Shown here: positions 24,229-34,112 of the stretch, piece after piece
Numbering within the stretch: the first letter of the stretch is position 1
How the letters are laid out: the number at the start of each line of letters is the position of its first letter
From: Saprospiraceae bacterium
GTDB taxonomy: Bacteria > Bacteroidota > Bacteroidia > Chitinophagales > Saprospiraceae
Assembly: GCA_020437105.1 (NCBI GenBank)
Contig: JAGQWR010000125.1
Span: forward strand, 1 to 36,549
DNA length: 36,549 nt
Direction of reading: 5' to 3'
The notes under the pieces: model-generated
What the model saw: the letters and a program-made list of their open reading frames with translations, nothing else
What the model was told of the DNA's origin: nothing
The model's database searches: none
Translations under genes and position numbers: made by a program

Positions 24229-26439
24229 ATGAAGCTAATTTCAGATGGAAGACAATTCCTTCCGGTTGACAACCCCCAGAACTCCCTTTATATAAACGAG
24301 GCTATTAAACGTTATTTAGGGACAACAGAAAGAGATGAAATATTCTTTCTGGTAGGGCCAAAAGGAATTGGAAAAACAACACTACTCCGGCAAAAAAGCC
24401 ATTTGTATCGCCAAAAACCCGGAATGAAATTTAATGCCAATTCTAATGAATTAGTAGAATATTTAACCGCTTCGCCTCCCTCCTTTTCAAAAGATGAATT
24501 GTTGAAATTTAAAAGCCTTGATCTGTGGGAGAGAATTTGGAGATACTGTTTAAGGATTATCGCACTAAAAACTGCAGACCTCACAGAGGTCTCCAAAGAA
24601 GTTAGACCTTTACTTACCAACTCTCTGCGAATCACTTCATTACTACAAAACCTCCTGTCCTCAAGGGAGGAGATATTTAAAACATTGGAATATTACGAAC
24701 AGTTCTTAATGAACGATGTTGGCAAAATCCAAAGCGGGGTAGCCATTTTTATTGACAATGTTGACCAGGCATTTGACCGGATTCTAAGAAATTATCATCA
24801 CAGTGACAACTTTTATAAAGGACGAAACTCTCCTACCGCAGAACTATGGGTAAATGCCCAGATTGGATTACTTTCTGCAGCATACGACCTAAATTGTGAC
24901 TTAAGTCATATTAAAATATTTGCTACTTGCAGACGTGAAGCATTTGAATTATTACCTGGACCACTTCGATCAAATATTGAAAATTATACGACTAAACTGG
25001 AATACAGTAAAACAGAAATTAATGAAATTCTAGAGTTAAAGCTCCAGGAAATGAAAGTGGGGAAAGTAGATCCCAAAAAACCGTACCTACTTGAAAAGTT
25101 TCTGGGGTTTAAAGAACGTCCACACCCATTCATCATAGATACAGTCACCAAAGAAAAACGAAATGAAAACCCTTTCGACTATCTATACAGGCACACTTTT
25201 GGCAGGCCACGTGAGATAGTCATTTTACTGCAAGAATTAAACGACAAGGTAATTTCCGCTCCAAATTACTACAAATGGGATATTGAAGAAAAATTAAACC
25301 GTATAAGTGAAGTTGTAAACTTAGCTAGTAGAGATTTTTTTGATTGGTACCAGGATGAGATCATACCGCATTTTGACAAAATCCAGCTTGAAAAATTCAT
25401 TAAGTTGCTTTCAACCAATTACATCAAACAAGAAGAACTCCCCCGATTTGATCCGGATATTATTAAAGCTTATTATGTTTTTGGGTTAATTGGCTATACG
25501 ATTCGAAGACCTGGTCAGGATGGGTTACTTCAAAAATTCCTCCCCGCCGCAAAATATAATTACAAAGGATTCACAAATTTACAGCCATCTGAATACTACC
25601 TCATTCATTCTGTTATGGATCAATCAATTATTGACATCCGTGGATATGAAAACCACTACAACCCAACAAACATTATTGGCAATGGGTACCCATTTAAAGA
25701 ACCTGAGGTTTCTTTTGAACATTCAAAAGGAATAGACTACTATTACCCATTAAAGGTAAATGCAAACAGATGGAAGAACAGTAACCCAAATTACAAACAT
25801 CATTTACCCCTAAAAAACTATTACGATAATTATTTTTCTTCTCCAAATTCATTAAATGAAACGCTGGAAAAGGAACTTGACAAATCATTTAACGAACTTA
25901 CATCATTACATTTTTATACACTTTTAGGAAGACAATTCCCTGGCGAATATTCTGAAGAGAAGCAAAAATGTTTATATAAACTCCAAAACGAGCTTAAATT
26001 AAAACGAGAATACCAAAAAACATTAAAAGATTCTACTCCGGGCAACATGCTCATTTTTCAAAATCGGATACATGGCAGATTATTATTCTTAGGATGCTAT
26101 TTACTTTTAAATATGGATTATGATCCTATCCATAATCTTTTTGTATCCGGATCAGATAATTATTTAAACGATCAGATACTTGGATCCAAAAGTAAGCTGG
26201 ACTATTTTAGAACTTCTTTCTTTATTCATGGACTAAGTAAAAACCAGGATCTATTAAGCAAGGAAGAAATTTTCACACACCTCTCCTCATTTGAGAAAGA
26301 CAAGATAAAAAAATGGGCAAAAGAAATAATCCCTTCGATCATTAACAACTTAAATGATTTAAAGGAAAACCATAAAGCATGGGTACTACAGAGCAATTTA
26401 TTCAACACTGACTGGTTATCAATTCATATGGCAGAATAA
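24229..26439 (+). CDS. Solitary AAA+/STAND-type P-loop ATPase, Sll1717-like
   Basis: A 736-residue protein. Walker A is GPKGIGKT (43-50), Walker B is 'VAIFIDNVDQAF' (171-182), a sensor-like strand 'IKIFATCRREAFE' (228-240) carries an Arg pair, and 'YRHTFGRPREIVILLQEL' matches a sensor-2/lid helix. After it a winged-helix-like stretch (about 390-430) is followed by about 300 residues I cannot match. The pattern recalls the Sll1717/FunZ-type P-loop ATPases. Such solitary ATPases are often found in defence islands, but no partner nuclease, toxin or membrane effector is fused or adjacent. It is visibly A+T-rich, lies in an island, and is bracketed by inverted repeat copies. ATG 24229 is the first in-frame start. 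Confidence 0.75.
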   Translation: MKLISDGRQFLPVDNPQNSLYINEAIKRYLGTTERDEIFFLVGPKGIGKTTLLRQKSHLYRQKPGMKFNANSNELVEYLTASPPSFSKDELLKFKSLDLWERIWRYCLRIIALKTADLTEVSKEVRPLLTNSLRITSLLQNLLSSREEIFKTLEYYEQFLMNDVGKIQSGVAIFIDNVDQAFDRILRNYHHSDNFYKGRNSPTAELWVNAQIGLLSAAYDLNCDLSHIKIFATCRREAFELLPGPLRSNIENYTTKLEYSKTEINEILELKLQEMKVGKVDPKKPYLLEKFLGFKERPHPFIIDTVTKEKRNENPFDYLYRHTFGRPREIVILLQELNDKVISAPNYYKWDIEEKLNRISEVVNLASRDFFDWYQDEIIPHFDKIQLEKFIKLLSTNYIKQEELPRFDPDIIKAYYVFGLIGYTIRRPGQDGLLQKFLPAAKYNYKGFTNLQPSEYYLIHSVMDQSIIDIRGYENHYNPTNIIGNGYPFKEPEVSFEHSKGIDYYYPLKVNANRWKNSNPNYKHHLPLKNYYDNYFSSPNSLNETLEKELDKSFNELTSLHFYTLLGRQFPGEYSEEKQKCLYKLQNELKLKREYQKTLKDSTPGNMLIFQNRIHGRLLFLGCYLLLNMDYDPIHNLFVSGSDNYLNDQILGSKSKLDYFRTSFFIHGLSKNQDLLSKEEIFTHLSSFEKDKIKKWAKEIIPSIINNLNDLKENHKAWVLQSNLFNTDWLSIHMAE

Positions 26440-26490
26440 AACGCACTTTTTTATCCGTTTCACATTGTTTAAAACCATACCTATACCGTA

Positions 26491-26536
26491 GCGGAAGTGG
26501 TTTATACCCGAAACGAAGTGGTTTGGGTTTATATGT
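26491..26536 (-). repeat. Dispersed repeat, copy C (inverted, right side of the ATPase gene)
   Basis: The reverse complement of 26501-26530 matches 24170-24199 at 27 of 30 positions. Within it GAAGTGGTTT occurs twice (26494 and 26514). On the plus strand it forms CCCGAAA/TTTGGG with a following T-rich tail, so it may also terminate the ATPase transcript. The GTAGGGCGG half is absent. Confidence 0.7.
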
Positions 26537-26640
26537 AAATATTCATTAATGCTCCCATTAACCAACAGGGCAAACGTCAGGACAAAAAATTATTTACTAG
26601 CAAAACCACAAACTATTAAAGGCAATTTCTATCTTTTCGC

Positions 26641-27510
26641 ATGGATTTGACACTCTACTGGTTCATGTTTCCCATTGGCATCCTGGTTGCAACTATTGCC
26701 ATGTTAAGTGGTATCGCCGGGGCTGCTTTATTTATGCCCTTTTTTCTGCTGGTGCTTCCCATTCTGGGGAATGAGTATGAGCTTGCCAGTCCGGTGACAG
26801 CCATTGCTGCTGCCCTGATTACCTGCACATTTGGGTTTGCATCCGGCTTTGTAGGGTATTTCCGAAAAAAGTTAATCGATTTTGATCAAGGATGGAAATT
26901 CCTTAGATTTTCCATTCCACTGGCCATATTGGGTGCCCTTATTTGTCCGATGATCGACGAAAATTACATCCGGGGTTTATACGGAGCATTGATGCTCGTG
27001 TTGGCCTGGATCCTGCTAAAAAAGGACATCGCAGGTTCAGAATCTTTAACGGTTGCAAGCGCAGAAACCCCAAATTCAAAAACCAAGGTATCCAGCGACG
27101 GCAAAATGTATTCCTATTTCCCCTATTCCATCCAAAAAATACCGACCATTGCCGGTGGCTTTTTAACCGGGTTATTATCAACCGGTATCGGAGAAATGGT
27201 CATGCCGCAGTTAATCAAAGGAGGGAAATTCCCTGTTCCGGTAGCGGCAGCAACCTCTGTCATAGTTGTCAGTTTGACTTTTCTGTTTGCATCCGGTACG
27301 CATATCTATATATTAATAAATGAGGGCGGAGCCCAGGCAATTCCCTGGCATTTGGTCATATATACCATCCCCGGAGTGTTAATTGGCGGCCAATTAGGCC
27401 CGGCGCTCCAAGGGAAAATTTCCAGGACAAAGATGATCCGCGGTATTTCTATTGTATTTATTGTAATCGGGATTGCTATGGGAATCACTTTTATTCAGAG
27501 CTTTCGCTAG
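26641..27510 (+). CDS. TauE/SafE family anion exporter
   Basis: A 289-residue polytopic protein with two similar halves, each beginning with the family motif: 'MLSGIAGAALFMPFFL' (about 21-36) and 'AGGFLTGLLSTGIGEMVMPQL' (about 175-195). Each half has four hydrophobic helices. Family members export sulfite, sulfoacetate or other small organic anions. It sits just outside the right repeat of the island. The next gene (a secreted amidohydrolase) follows after 66 bp and may share its transcript. Confidence 0.92.
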   Translation: MDLTLYWFMFPIGILVATIAMLSGIAGAALFMPFFLLVLPILGNEYELASPVTAIAAALITCTFGFASGFVGYFRKKLIDFDQGWKFLRFSIPLAILGALICPMIDENYIRGLYGALMLVLAWILLKKDIAGSESLTVASAETPNSKTKVSSDGKMYSYFPYSIQKIPTIAGGFLTGLLSTGIGEMVMPQLIKGGKFPVPVAAATSVIVVSLTFLFASGTHIYILINEGGAQAIPWHLVIYTIPGVLIGGQLGPALQGKISRTKMIRGISIVFIVIGIAMGITFIQSFR

Positions 27511-27576
27511 AGCGGTAACCAGCATCGTATCAAGACAGCACTTTTTTGTAATTTGGACGGAATCAACTCCTAGATC

Positions 27577-28869
27577 ATGGGTAATTACAAGGTAATTGTG
27601 CTGTTCATCCTCACTCAGCTAACGGCTTTCCAGGTCAGTGCACAATCATTAAACGACCGAATCGACTCGGTCGAATCGAAAGTAATCGACTGGCGCCGCG
27701 ACTTGCACGAACATCCGGAGCTTTCAAACAGAGAGTTTGAAACTGCCAAAAAAATAGCCACTCATCTAAACAGCCTGGGAATAGAAGTTCGACAGGAAGT
27801 AGCTTTTACCGGCGTAGTTGGTATTTTAAAGGGCGGACTCCCAGGCCCGGTAGTCGCACTACGGGCAGATATGGATGCCCTGCCTGTAACCGAACGGGGA
27901 AACCTGCCCTTTGCCTCCAAGGTACGCGACACCTACCTCGGACAGGAGGTTGGTGTCATGCATGCTTGTGGCCATGATACCCATGTTGCTATATTGATGG
28001 GTGTGGCTGAAGTGCTTTCCGGGATGCAGGATCAATTAAAAGGTACGATCGTTTTCATTTTCCAACCAGCAGAAGAAGGAGCTCCTCCTGGGGAAGAAGG
28101 AGGAGCAGAACTGATGGTAAAAGAGGGCGTACTGGATGATCCGCTGGTGGATGTCATCTTTGGCCTACATATCAGTTCTACCCTGGAAGTAGGTAAAATC
28201 AGATATAAACCTGGCGGTGCTTTAGCAGCTGCTGATCGACTGGTTATCAAAGTAAAGGGAAAACAAACCCATGGTTCGCGCCCCTGGGATGGAGTTGATC
28301 CAATTATCGTTTCCGCTGAAATCATGCTCGGATTACAACTAATTATTGCCCGTCAAACAGATCTGACCAAGGAAGCAGCAGTGATTAGCATTGGAAAAAT
28401 CCAGGGCGGGGTTCGGAATAATATTATCCCCGAAGAGGTCGAAATGATCGGTACCATCCGAACACTTGATACGGCCATGCAGGTAAAACTACATGCGGAT
28501 ATCAGGCGTACAGCTATTAATATTGCCGAAAGCTTTGGCGCTGAAGCAGAAGTAGATATCCAGATCGGGTATCCGGTCACTTTCAACAACCTGGAATTGA
28601 CCCGACAAATGCTCCCGACGTTATATAAGGTAGCCGGAGAGGAAAACGTGTTGCTGCGTCCGGCAATCACCGGAGCAGAAGATTTTTCTTTTTACGCCCG
28701 TGAAGTACCCGGCCTGTTCTTTTTTCTGGGTGGCATGCCAAAAGGAAGCAATGTTTATGATGCAGCTCCTCACCATACTCCAGACTTTTACGTGGATGAA
28801 AGCGGGATGAAACTCGGTATCCAGACTCTCTGCAACTTGGCCATGGATTATATGGAGGCACACCAGTAA
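27577..28869 (+). CDS. Exported M20D amidohydrolase/carboxypeptidase
   Basis: A 430-residue zinc hydrolase with a signal peptide (cleavage near SAQ, residue 23). The N-acyl-amino acid/IAA-amino acid hydrolase signature is complete: 'WRRDLHEHPELS' (39-50), 'RADMDALPV' (96-104), 'HACGHDTHVA' (129-138) with metal ligands Cys131 and His133, 'QPAEEG' (163-168) with the catalytic and metal Glu, His198 in 'FGLHIS', and 'GAEDFSFYA' near the C-terminus. It cleaves N-acyl or amide bonds outside the cytoplasm; the substrate is unknown. It lies convergent with the hybrid regulator (10-bp gap). Confidence 0.93.
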   Translation: MGNYKVIVLFILTQLTAFQVSAQSLNDRIDSVESKVIDWRRDLHEHPELSNREFETAKKIATHLNSLGIEVRQEVAFTGVVGILKGGLPGPVVALRADMDALPVTERGNLPFASKVRDTYLGQEVGVMHACGHDTHVAILMGVAEVLSGMQDQLKGTIVFIFQPAEEGAPPGEEGGAELMVKEGVLDDPLVDVIFGLHISSTLEVGKIRYKPGGALAAADRLVIKVKGKQTHGSRPWDGVDPIIVSAEIMLGLQLIIARQTDLTKEAAVISIGKIQGGVRNNIIPEEVEMIGTIRTLDTAMQVKLHADIRRTAINIAESFGAEAEVDIQIGYPVTFNNLELTRQMLPTLYKVAGEENVLLRPAITGAEDFSFYAREVPGLFFFLGGMPKGSNVYDAAPHHTPDFYVDESGMKLGIQTLCNLAMDYMEAHQ

Positions 28870-28879
28870 AAAGAATAAC

Positions 28880-31800
28880 CTACGATTCCTTCAACATACT
28901 ATTGCGCCATTCTAAAGCAGTGACGCCAAATTCTTTTTTAAATACTCTGCCAAAATAACTGGGATCATTAAATCCGCAGTCGAAGGCAATTGCTGTAATG
29001 GAATATTCTGTATCAACCAAAAATTCTTTAGCCTTATTTAATCGCACATAACGAATAAAACGGGTAGCTGATAATCCTGTCACAGCGGTTAGCTTTCGGT
29101 GCAATTGAGAATTACTCATTCCGATTTCCCGGCATAATTGCTCAACGGTAAATTCGAAATTATCCAGATGCTCCAAAACGAGTTCCCGAACCTTTAGCAC
29201 GAATTTATCTTCTACCTGCTTAACATCAGGGATATCCTGTATCCACTCCGATGAATCATTTAATCCGGCTGCACCTCGGTAATAGGTTTGCAATTTTTGG
29301 CGCAGCTCCAGTAATTTTTTGATCCGAACTAATAATTCCTCTTTATGAAAAGGTTTTTCAAGATATGCATCTGCGCCTCGCTCTAAGCCTTCCAGTTTAC
29401 TTTCGATATCTGCCTTGGCCGTCAGCATAATGATGGGGATGTGGCTCGTCCGTTCTTCATTCTTAAGAATCTCACAAACCTCGAAACCGTCCTTCTGCGG
29501 CATCATAATATCAGAAATTATCAAATCCGGAATCGTTTCCAGAGCTATATCAATTCCCTCCTGGCCATCTGTTGCAATATTTAAACGATAATCCCCAGCC
29601 AAACAGGATGAAAGATATTGCACCACATCCGGATTATCTTCCATGATGAGAATCGTTGCAGCCGAAATCTGTTCTGTGTTGGTATCCTCCCTCGACTCCA
29701 ACGCAACTGGTGCCGGTATTGCCCGCGATGGAGGAGCCTGCAAATGCAAAACATCTTCGACAGTCTTTAATTTTCTGGTTTCAACTGCCTGCAGCACAGG
29801 AATAATAACACTAAACTCGGCCCCATGCCCTTCCCGGCTTTTTACATGAATTTCGCCATCCATTAATTTTACCAGTTCCTTGGTCAGAGAAAGGCCGATT
29901 CCAGAGCCGCCACTCTCTCGTGTATTTGTCACATCAACCTGGTAAAATCGATCAAAAATATGCAGGATATCTTCTTCCGGAATGCCTTTGCCGTTGTCCT
30001 TTACTTTTATTAAAAGAGTAGATGCCCCTACATTTTGAGGGGAAGGAGACAATGCAGCTTGTTGACTAAGAGAGAAATAAACATCTCCGCCGGCAGGCGT
30101 AAATTTGACCGCATTTGATATTAAATTCAGCACAATTTGCTGCAATTTTTCCGAATCAAAGTCCATCGTCAACTCGTCCACTTCAGATAAAAAGTGCATT
30201 CGTACCTGCTTGCTTTCCGCGAATGAATGAAAACTTTCTACCAGGTATTTTAAAAAGGAAACGATTTCTCCCTGTTTAAGATGCAGCGCCATTCGTCCGC
30301 TTTCCAGTTTGGACAAATCCAGCATCTGGTTGACCAATGAAAGCAGGCTTTCTCCATTTCGAACAATCATGTCCATGCCTTCCCTAAAATGTTCTTTTGG
30401 CTGACTGATCACCTGCCTGGCCATTCCAAGTATTACAGTTAGAGGCGTTCTAAACTCATGCGTAATGTTTGTATAAAGTTGTGTTTTCACACTATCTAAT
30501 TCGCGCAAGCGGCGTGCTTCCTCCTTGTCTAAACTGCGCCTTAATTGAAATTGATAAACACCATAAACCAGGCTAATGATAAGCACCCCGTAAACCGTAT
30601 ATGCCCACCATGTTTTCCACCAGGGCGGAGAGATTATGACCCGAATCGATTTTGTACTGCCCCAAACGCCCCGGTGATTGGCTGCACGTACCCGAAACAG
30701 GTATTCACCCGGTGGTACTTTTATATAAGTAGCGATGGGCTCTACTCCAGCTTTCCGCCAGTAATTATCATAGCCTACAAGTTGAAATTCATGGATATTA
30801 TTGCCCGGTTGTTGGAAATCCAGCACGGCAAAACGGAAAGCAAAAACATTCTGGTCATATTTTAACTGGATTGCCGATTCTGAATTGAAATATTCCTGAT
30901 TGGTCAGAAAATCATCTTCTTTTCTGTCCAGCAATTTAAAATCAGTAATGATAATTTCCGGCGCTTTCCCATTTGCTCTGGCTCGAAGTTCGTTTGGATC
31001 AAAAACCTGAAATCCATTCTTGCCGCCAAAAAATATGTGCCCACTCGACGCTTTATAAATAGAACAATAAAAAAAAGACACCAATTTGATACCTGCAATT
31101 GTACCGTAAGAAAAACTCGTTTCATTTGTAGGATCAAAGGCAATTAATCGATCACCCGTTAACCAAATCAACCCGTTATCATCCATCAGAATCCCCTGAA
31201 ACATGGAAGTGTGGAATTCCTGAGGAGAATAAAATTTGACCACACCTGTTTGGGTGTTTATTTTTTGTAATTCGTTGTTGGTCGCCAGCCAAATATTTCC
31301 AGAGACGTCTTCTTCCACCCCTAACACCCACAAATCTCCATTTCTATGTTCCTTAACTTCAAAAGTTTGAAACATTTCTAATGTGGGATCAAATCGCAAT
31401 AAAAACAAAGGAATCTCAGGCTCTTTATTACTTACTCCGGACACCCAAATTTCACCGGCCGGATTAACCGAAATTCTGGAAATTACATTCTCCCAATGTG
31501 CCTCATCAACTCCAAGTGGCATTTCATATTTCTTGAAGGAATTCGAAGCAGCATCAAAAAGATTTAACACCCCATCTCCGGTAGCTACCCATATTCGACC
31601 CGCTTCATCCATTTTGATGTCGGTCACCTGATTAGATGATAAACTCCCGGGCTTGCCAGGTTCCCGCTTATAGGACATTAATTCGCCTGTATCAGGATTT
31701 AGACGCATCAACCCATACTTTACGCTATCCCATCTTTTCCCGAGCCATAAATTACCTGCCTGATCTAAAACGATGTGGCTTATATTATCAAAAATGCGTT

Positions 31801-33139
31801 CCTTAATTGCTACATAATCTTCTAAATCACTAAATCCATTTTCGGCTTTGGGATTCTGTGGGTCATCCCGATAAATAAGGTGATCCCCTGTATCCAGATC
31901 AAGCCGCTGTAGCCCGTCGTTGTTTGTACTAAACCACAGGTAGCGGTCATTCTGATAACAAAAAGCCTGAGAAACCCCACTCAATTTCAGATTAAAATAA
32001 TCGAAGACCGATTCCTCCCGAATGATTTTAAACACCCGGGCATTTTCTGTTCCGGCGGTCCAGCCCCACAGGGTGCCCTCATTTGTTTGAAACATATTCC
32101 AAACATTATTATCAGGAATACTATTGGCACTGGACCCCTGAGAAAAAAGTTGAATCTCCCCTGTTTCCGGGTCGTAATATTTTATACCCCCAAGCCAGGC
32201 TCCAATCCATAACTTTTGATCCTGGTCTTCAAAAATAAATTTTGTGTGGGCCTCGGGTATGTTGCCCAACCAGGGACTGCTAATCTGTCCTTCCCGACCT
32301 GGTTTATTTTCCAAACGGGTAAAAGTGCCTGATTTTCGATCCATCAGGTGTAAGCCGTCTCCGCCCGTGCAAATCCAGAAGTTGCCCCTCGAATCCTCAA
32401 AAATATCCGTAATTTTATTAGAACTCAGACTCCTTTGATCATTGGCTATCCGGATATATCGGGTAAAAGATTCTGTCTTTGGATCATACCGGTTTAAGCC
32501 GCCTTTATTGTCTGAATCCCAGGCCCACCCGGTACCAATCCAAAGCGTTTCCTCAGAGTCCAGATAGATCGAACGACATATATTGTAACTAATGCTGGAT
32601 GGATCGTTTGGATCGTTAAAGAACTGTTTAAACTTTCCGGTCTTCCGATCTAATCGACTCAATCCATGTTGTGTTGCGACCCAAAGATAGCCCTGCCCAT
32701 CCTCCGTTATTTCTGATATAAAATCATCGCTCAGACTTTCAGGGTTACCCTGTTCGTGGTGATAATTCGTGAAAACTTCTGTTTTTTGATCAAAGGCACT
32801 CAATCCACCACCCCAGGTGCCCAACCACAAGGTGCCGTCTTTAGCTACATACAGGTATTCTACATAACTCGATGAAATAGAACGTGGATCAAGCGGATCA
32901 TTGAGATAGGTTTTAAACTGATAACCATCCCATCGGTGTAAACCAAATTGGGAAGCAAACCACATAAAGCCAACCGAATCCTGTGCAATACTTTGCACAT
33001 GATTTCCGGATTCTCCATTTGGTAAATCAAAAAGCTCAAAGCGGAAAGACCTGGTGGATGCCTCCTGCGCCTGTGAAAGCGAACAACACCAAACAGAGAA
33101 TAACAAAAATAAAATGGCTATCCGGGCGAATCGTTTCAT
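28880..33139 (-). CDS. Hybrid two-component system: propeller sensor, kinase, receiver, AraC output
   Basis: From ATG 33139 it has 1419 residues: a signal peptide (AILFLLFSVWCCSLSQAQ), a periplasmic double propeller of repeated 'D..G.LWIGT.GGGL..FD' blades (about 25-720), a Y_Y_Y domain ('YDNYWRKAG...PPGEYLFRVRA', about 780-840), a membrane helix (about 850-870), HisKA with His894 in NITHEFRTPLT, an HATPase domain, a receiver with Asp1210 in ISDIMMP, and an AraC helix-turn-helix at the C-terminus. This is the typical Bacteroidota HTCS that controls glycan-use genes. The frame runs on to 33217, but ATG 33139 gives a normal signal peptide. No SusC/SusD pair is in the window; adjacent genes are secreted carbohydrate proteins. 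Confidence 0.95.
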   Translation of the reverse strand: MKRFARIAILFLLFSVWCCSLSQAQEASTRSFRFELFDLPNGESGNHVQSIAQDSVGFMWFASQFGLHRWDGYQFKTYLNDPLDPRSISSSYVEYLYVAKDGTLWLGTWGGGLSAFDQKTEVFTNYHHEQGNPESLSDDFISEITEDGQGYLWVATQHGLSRLDRKTGKFKQFFNDPNDPSSISYNICRSIYLDSEETLWIGTGWAWDSDNKGGLNRYDPKTESFTRYIRIANDQRSLSSNKITDIFEDSRGNFWICTGGDGLHLMDRKSGTFTRLENKPGREGQISSPWLGNIPEAHTKFIFEDQDQKLWIGAWLGGIKYYDPETGEIQLFSQGSSANSIPDNNVWNMFQTNEGTLWGWTAGTENARVFKIIREESVFDYFNLKLSGVSQAFCYQNDRYLWFSTNNDGLQRLDLDTGDHLIYRDDPQNPKAENGFSDLEDYVAIKERIFDNISHIVLDQAGNLWLGKRWDSVKYGLMRLNPDTGELMSYKREPGKPGSLSSNQVTDIKMDEAGRIWVATGDGVLNLFDAASNSFKKYEMPLGVDEAHWENVISRISVNPAGEIWVSGVSNKEPEIPLFLLRFDPTLEMFQTFEVKEHRNGDLWVLGVEEDVSGNIWLATNNELQKINTQTGVVKFYSPQEFHTSMFQGILMDDNGLIWLTGDRLIAFDPTNETSFSYGTIAGIKLVSFFYCSIYKASSGHIFFGGKNGFQVFDPNELRARANGKAPEIIITDFKLLDRKEDDFLTNQEYFNSESAIQLKYDQNVFAFRFAVLDFQQPGNNIHEFQLVGYDNYWRKAGVEPIATYIKVPPGEYLFRVRAANHRGVWGSTKSIRVIISPPWWKTWWAYTVYGVLIISLVYGVYQFQLRRSLDKEEARRLRELDSVKTQLYTNITHEFRTPLTVILGMARQVISQPKEHFREGMDMIVRNGESLLSLVNQMLDLSKLESGRMALHLKQGEIVSFLKYLVESFHSFAESKQVRMHFLSEVDELTMDFDSEKLQQIVLNLISNAVKFTPAGGDVYFSLSQQAALSPSPQNVGASTLLIKVKDNGKGIPEEDILHIFDRFYQVDVTNTRESGGSGIGLSLTKELVKLMDGEIHVKSREGHGAEFSVIIPVLQAVETRKLKTVEDVLHLQAPPSRAIPAPVALESREDTNTEQISAATILIMEDNPDVVQYLSSCLAGDYRLNIATDGQEGIDIALETIPDLIISDIMMPQKDGFEVCEILKNEERTSHIPIIMLTAKADIESKLEGLERGADAYLEKPFHKEELLVRIKKLLELRQKLQTYYRGAAGLNDSSEWIQDIPDVKQVEDKFVLKVRELVLEHLDNFEFTVEQLCREIGMSNSQLHRKLTAVTGLSATRFIRYVRLNKAKEFLVDTEYSITAIAFDCGFNDPSYFGRVFKKEFGVTALEWRNSMLKES

Positions 33140-33204
33140 ATAAAGTAATATACAAATTAAGTAAAAAAGTAAGGCAGATTTAATCCACCTTACTGTATGA
33201 AACA

Positions 33205-33228
33205 CCCCCCGGATCATTCCCCGGGGGG
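33205..33228 (-). terminator. GC-rich hairpin after the two-domain protein gene
   Basis: CCCCCCGG (33205-33212) pairs with CCGGGGGG (33221-33228) around an 8-base loop. On the minus strand it lies between the stop of the 33261-34001 gene and the HTCS start. The tail TGTTTC is only weakly U-rich, so termination may be partial and the two genes could be linked. Confidence 0.6.
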
Positions 33229-33260
33229 CTTCGACTACCTTAAACCTCTTAGGGTTTTAA

Positions 33261-34001
33261 TTAATTCTGTAATACCAGCTCTGAAGCCTTTTTATTGGTT
33301 TCGAGGTATTGCAAAGCACCTGTTACAACGCCTTCTTTTTTTAATTCAAAAAACTGAATCTGAATAATTCCGGCTGTCTCCATAACCAGATAATAGACAT
33401 CACTATCCAGCCCACTTAAACGAAACTTTTTGGCATAACCATACTCGCCACGTATTTGATCCAAACAGATAGGCGTCCCGGTTAAATTGTTTAGTTGTAC
33501 GCTTAACTCCTTTTTATTCAAATTTGCCAGTTGCACTCCAATGGTTTCAGCTTCCGGTAGGGTCACATAAGTAATCAGGTTCCCTTTCGGGGAATTTGTA
33601 ATGGATGCCTTAACAGGGGAAACACCCTGATTTACATTTTCGGCGAAAGCCTGAAAAAATAAAACAGTAGCTTCCTCTATTCCGATTGCCTGCATGTAAT
33701 CCGCATTTTTATTTCGGATGTACAACACATAGGTACCATCCGGCATGCCTTCCAGATTTAATCTGGTGGCAAATCCTTCCTCCCCCTTTACATAATCCTG
33801 ATACCATGTTTTTCCATTCAGATCAGTTAAAGCAATTTCTGTACGTACCTCTTGTAGGTTAGCTACATGCAAATCAATCATGTTCGGAGTCTGTTGTTTT
33901 AAATGAACGATGAGATCTGTATTTGAGGTTATGGAAAATGCCCAGCCCATCGAAATAAACAAACTCATAACTGTCAGGAAAAAAAATCTTTGCGTTTTCA
34001 T
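33261..34001 (-). CDS. Secreted protein with two tandem DUF3244/sorting-like beta domains
   Basis: A 246-residue protein with a signal peptide (MKTQRFFFLTVMSLFISMGWAFS region). Two repeats of about 90 residues follow, each with the order 'I.L.V.NL...E..L.DL.G..WY.D...GE.GFA..LNLEGMPDGTYVLYI' (about 42-98) and 'IGVQLANLN...LNNL.G...C.D...GEYGYAKKFRLSGLDSDVYYLVM' (about 155-212). This is the beta-sandwich pattern of DUF3244 and T9SS-sorting-like domains. It lacks the terminal KLVV-type ending, so it is probably not itself T9SS cargo. It precedes the HTCS gene on the same strand. Confidence 0.65.
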   Translation of the reverse strand: MKTQRFFFLTVMSLFISMGWAFSITSNTDLIVHLKQQTPNMIDLHVANLQEVRTEIALTDLNGKTWYQDYVKGEEGFATRLNLEGMPDGTYVLYIRNKNADYMQAIGIEEATVLFFQAFAENVNQGVSPVKASITNSPKGNLITYVTLPEAETIGVQLANLNKKELSVQLNNLTGTPICLDQIRGEYGYAKKFRLSGLDSDVYYLVMETAGIIQIQFFELKKEGVVTGALQYLETNKKASELVLQN

Positions 34002-34112
34002 CTTTTAATTTTTTTTGGCGCCGAAGCACCCTTTTACAAATCGGGTTAAAAAATTGATATCGCAAAGTTGGGGGCTGCCGACATCTTCTTATCGGACAAT
34101 GCCACCAAGTTA

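Noticed and set aside
24122..26536. Insertion sequence with terminal inverted repeats
   Set aside because: No transposase, no target-site duplication visible, and the repeats are internal to a larger dispersed family with a third copy elsewhere.
33140..33217. 26-residue N-terminal extension of the HTCS
   Set aside because: It precedes a normal Bacteroidota signal peptide starting at ATG 33139 and has only hydrophobic low-complexity sequence.
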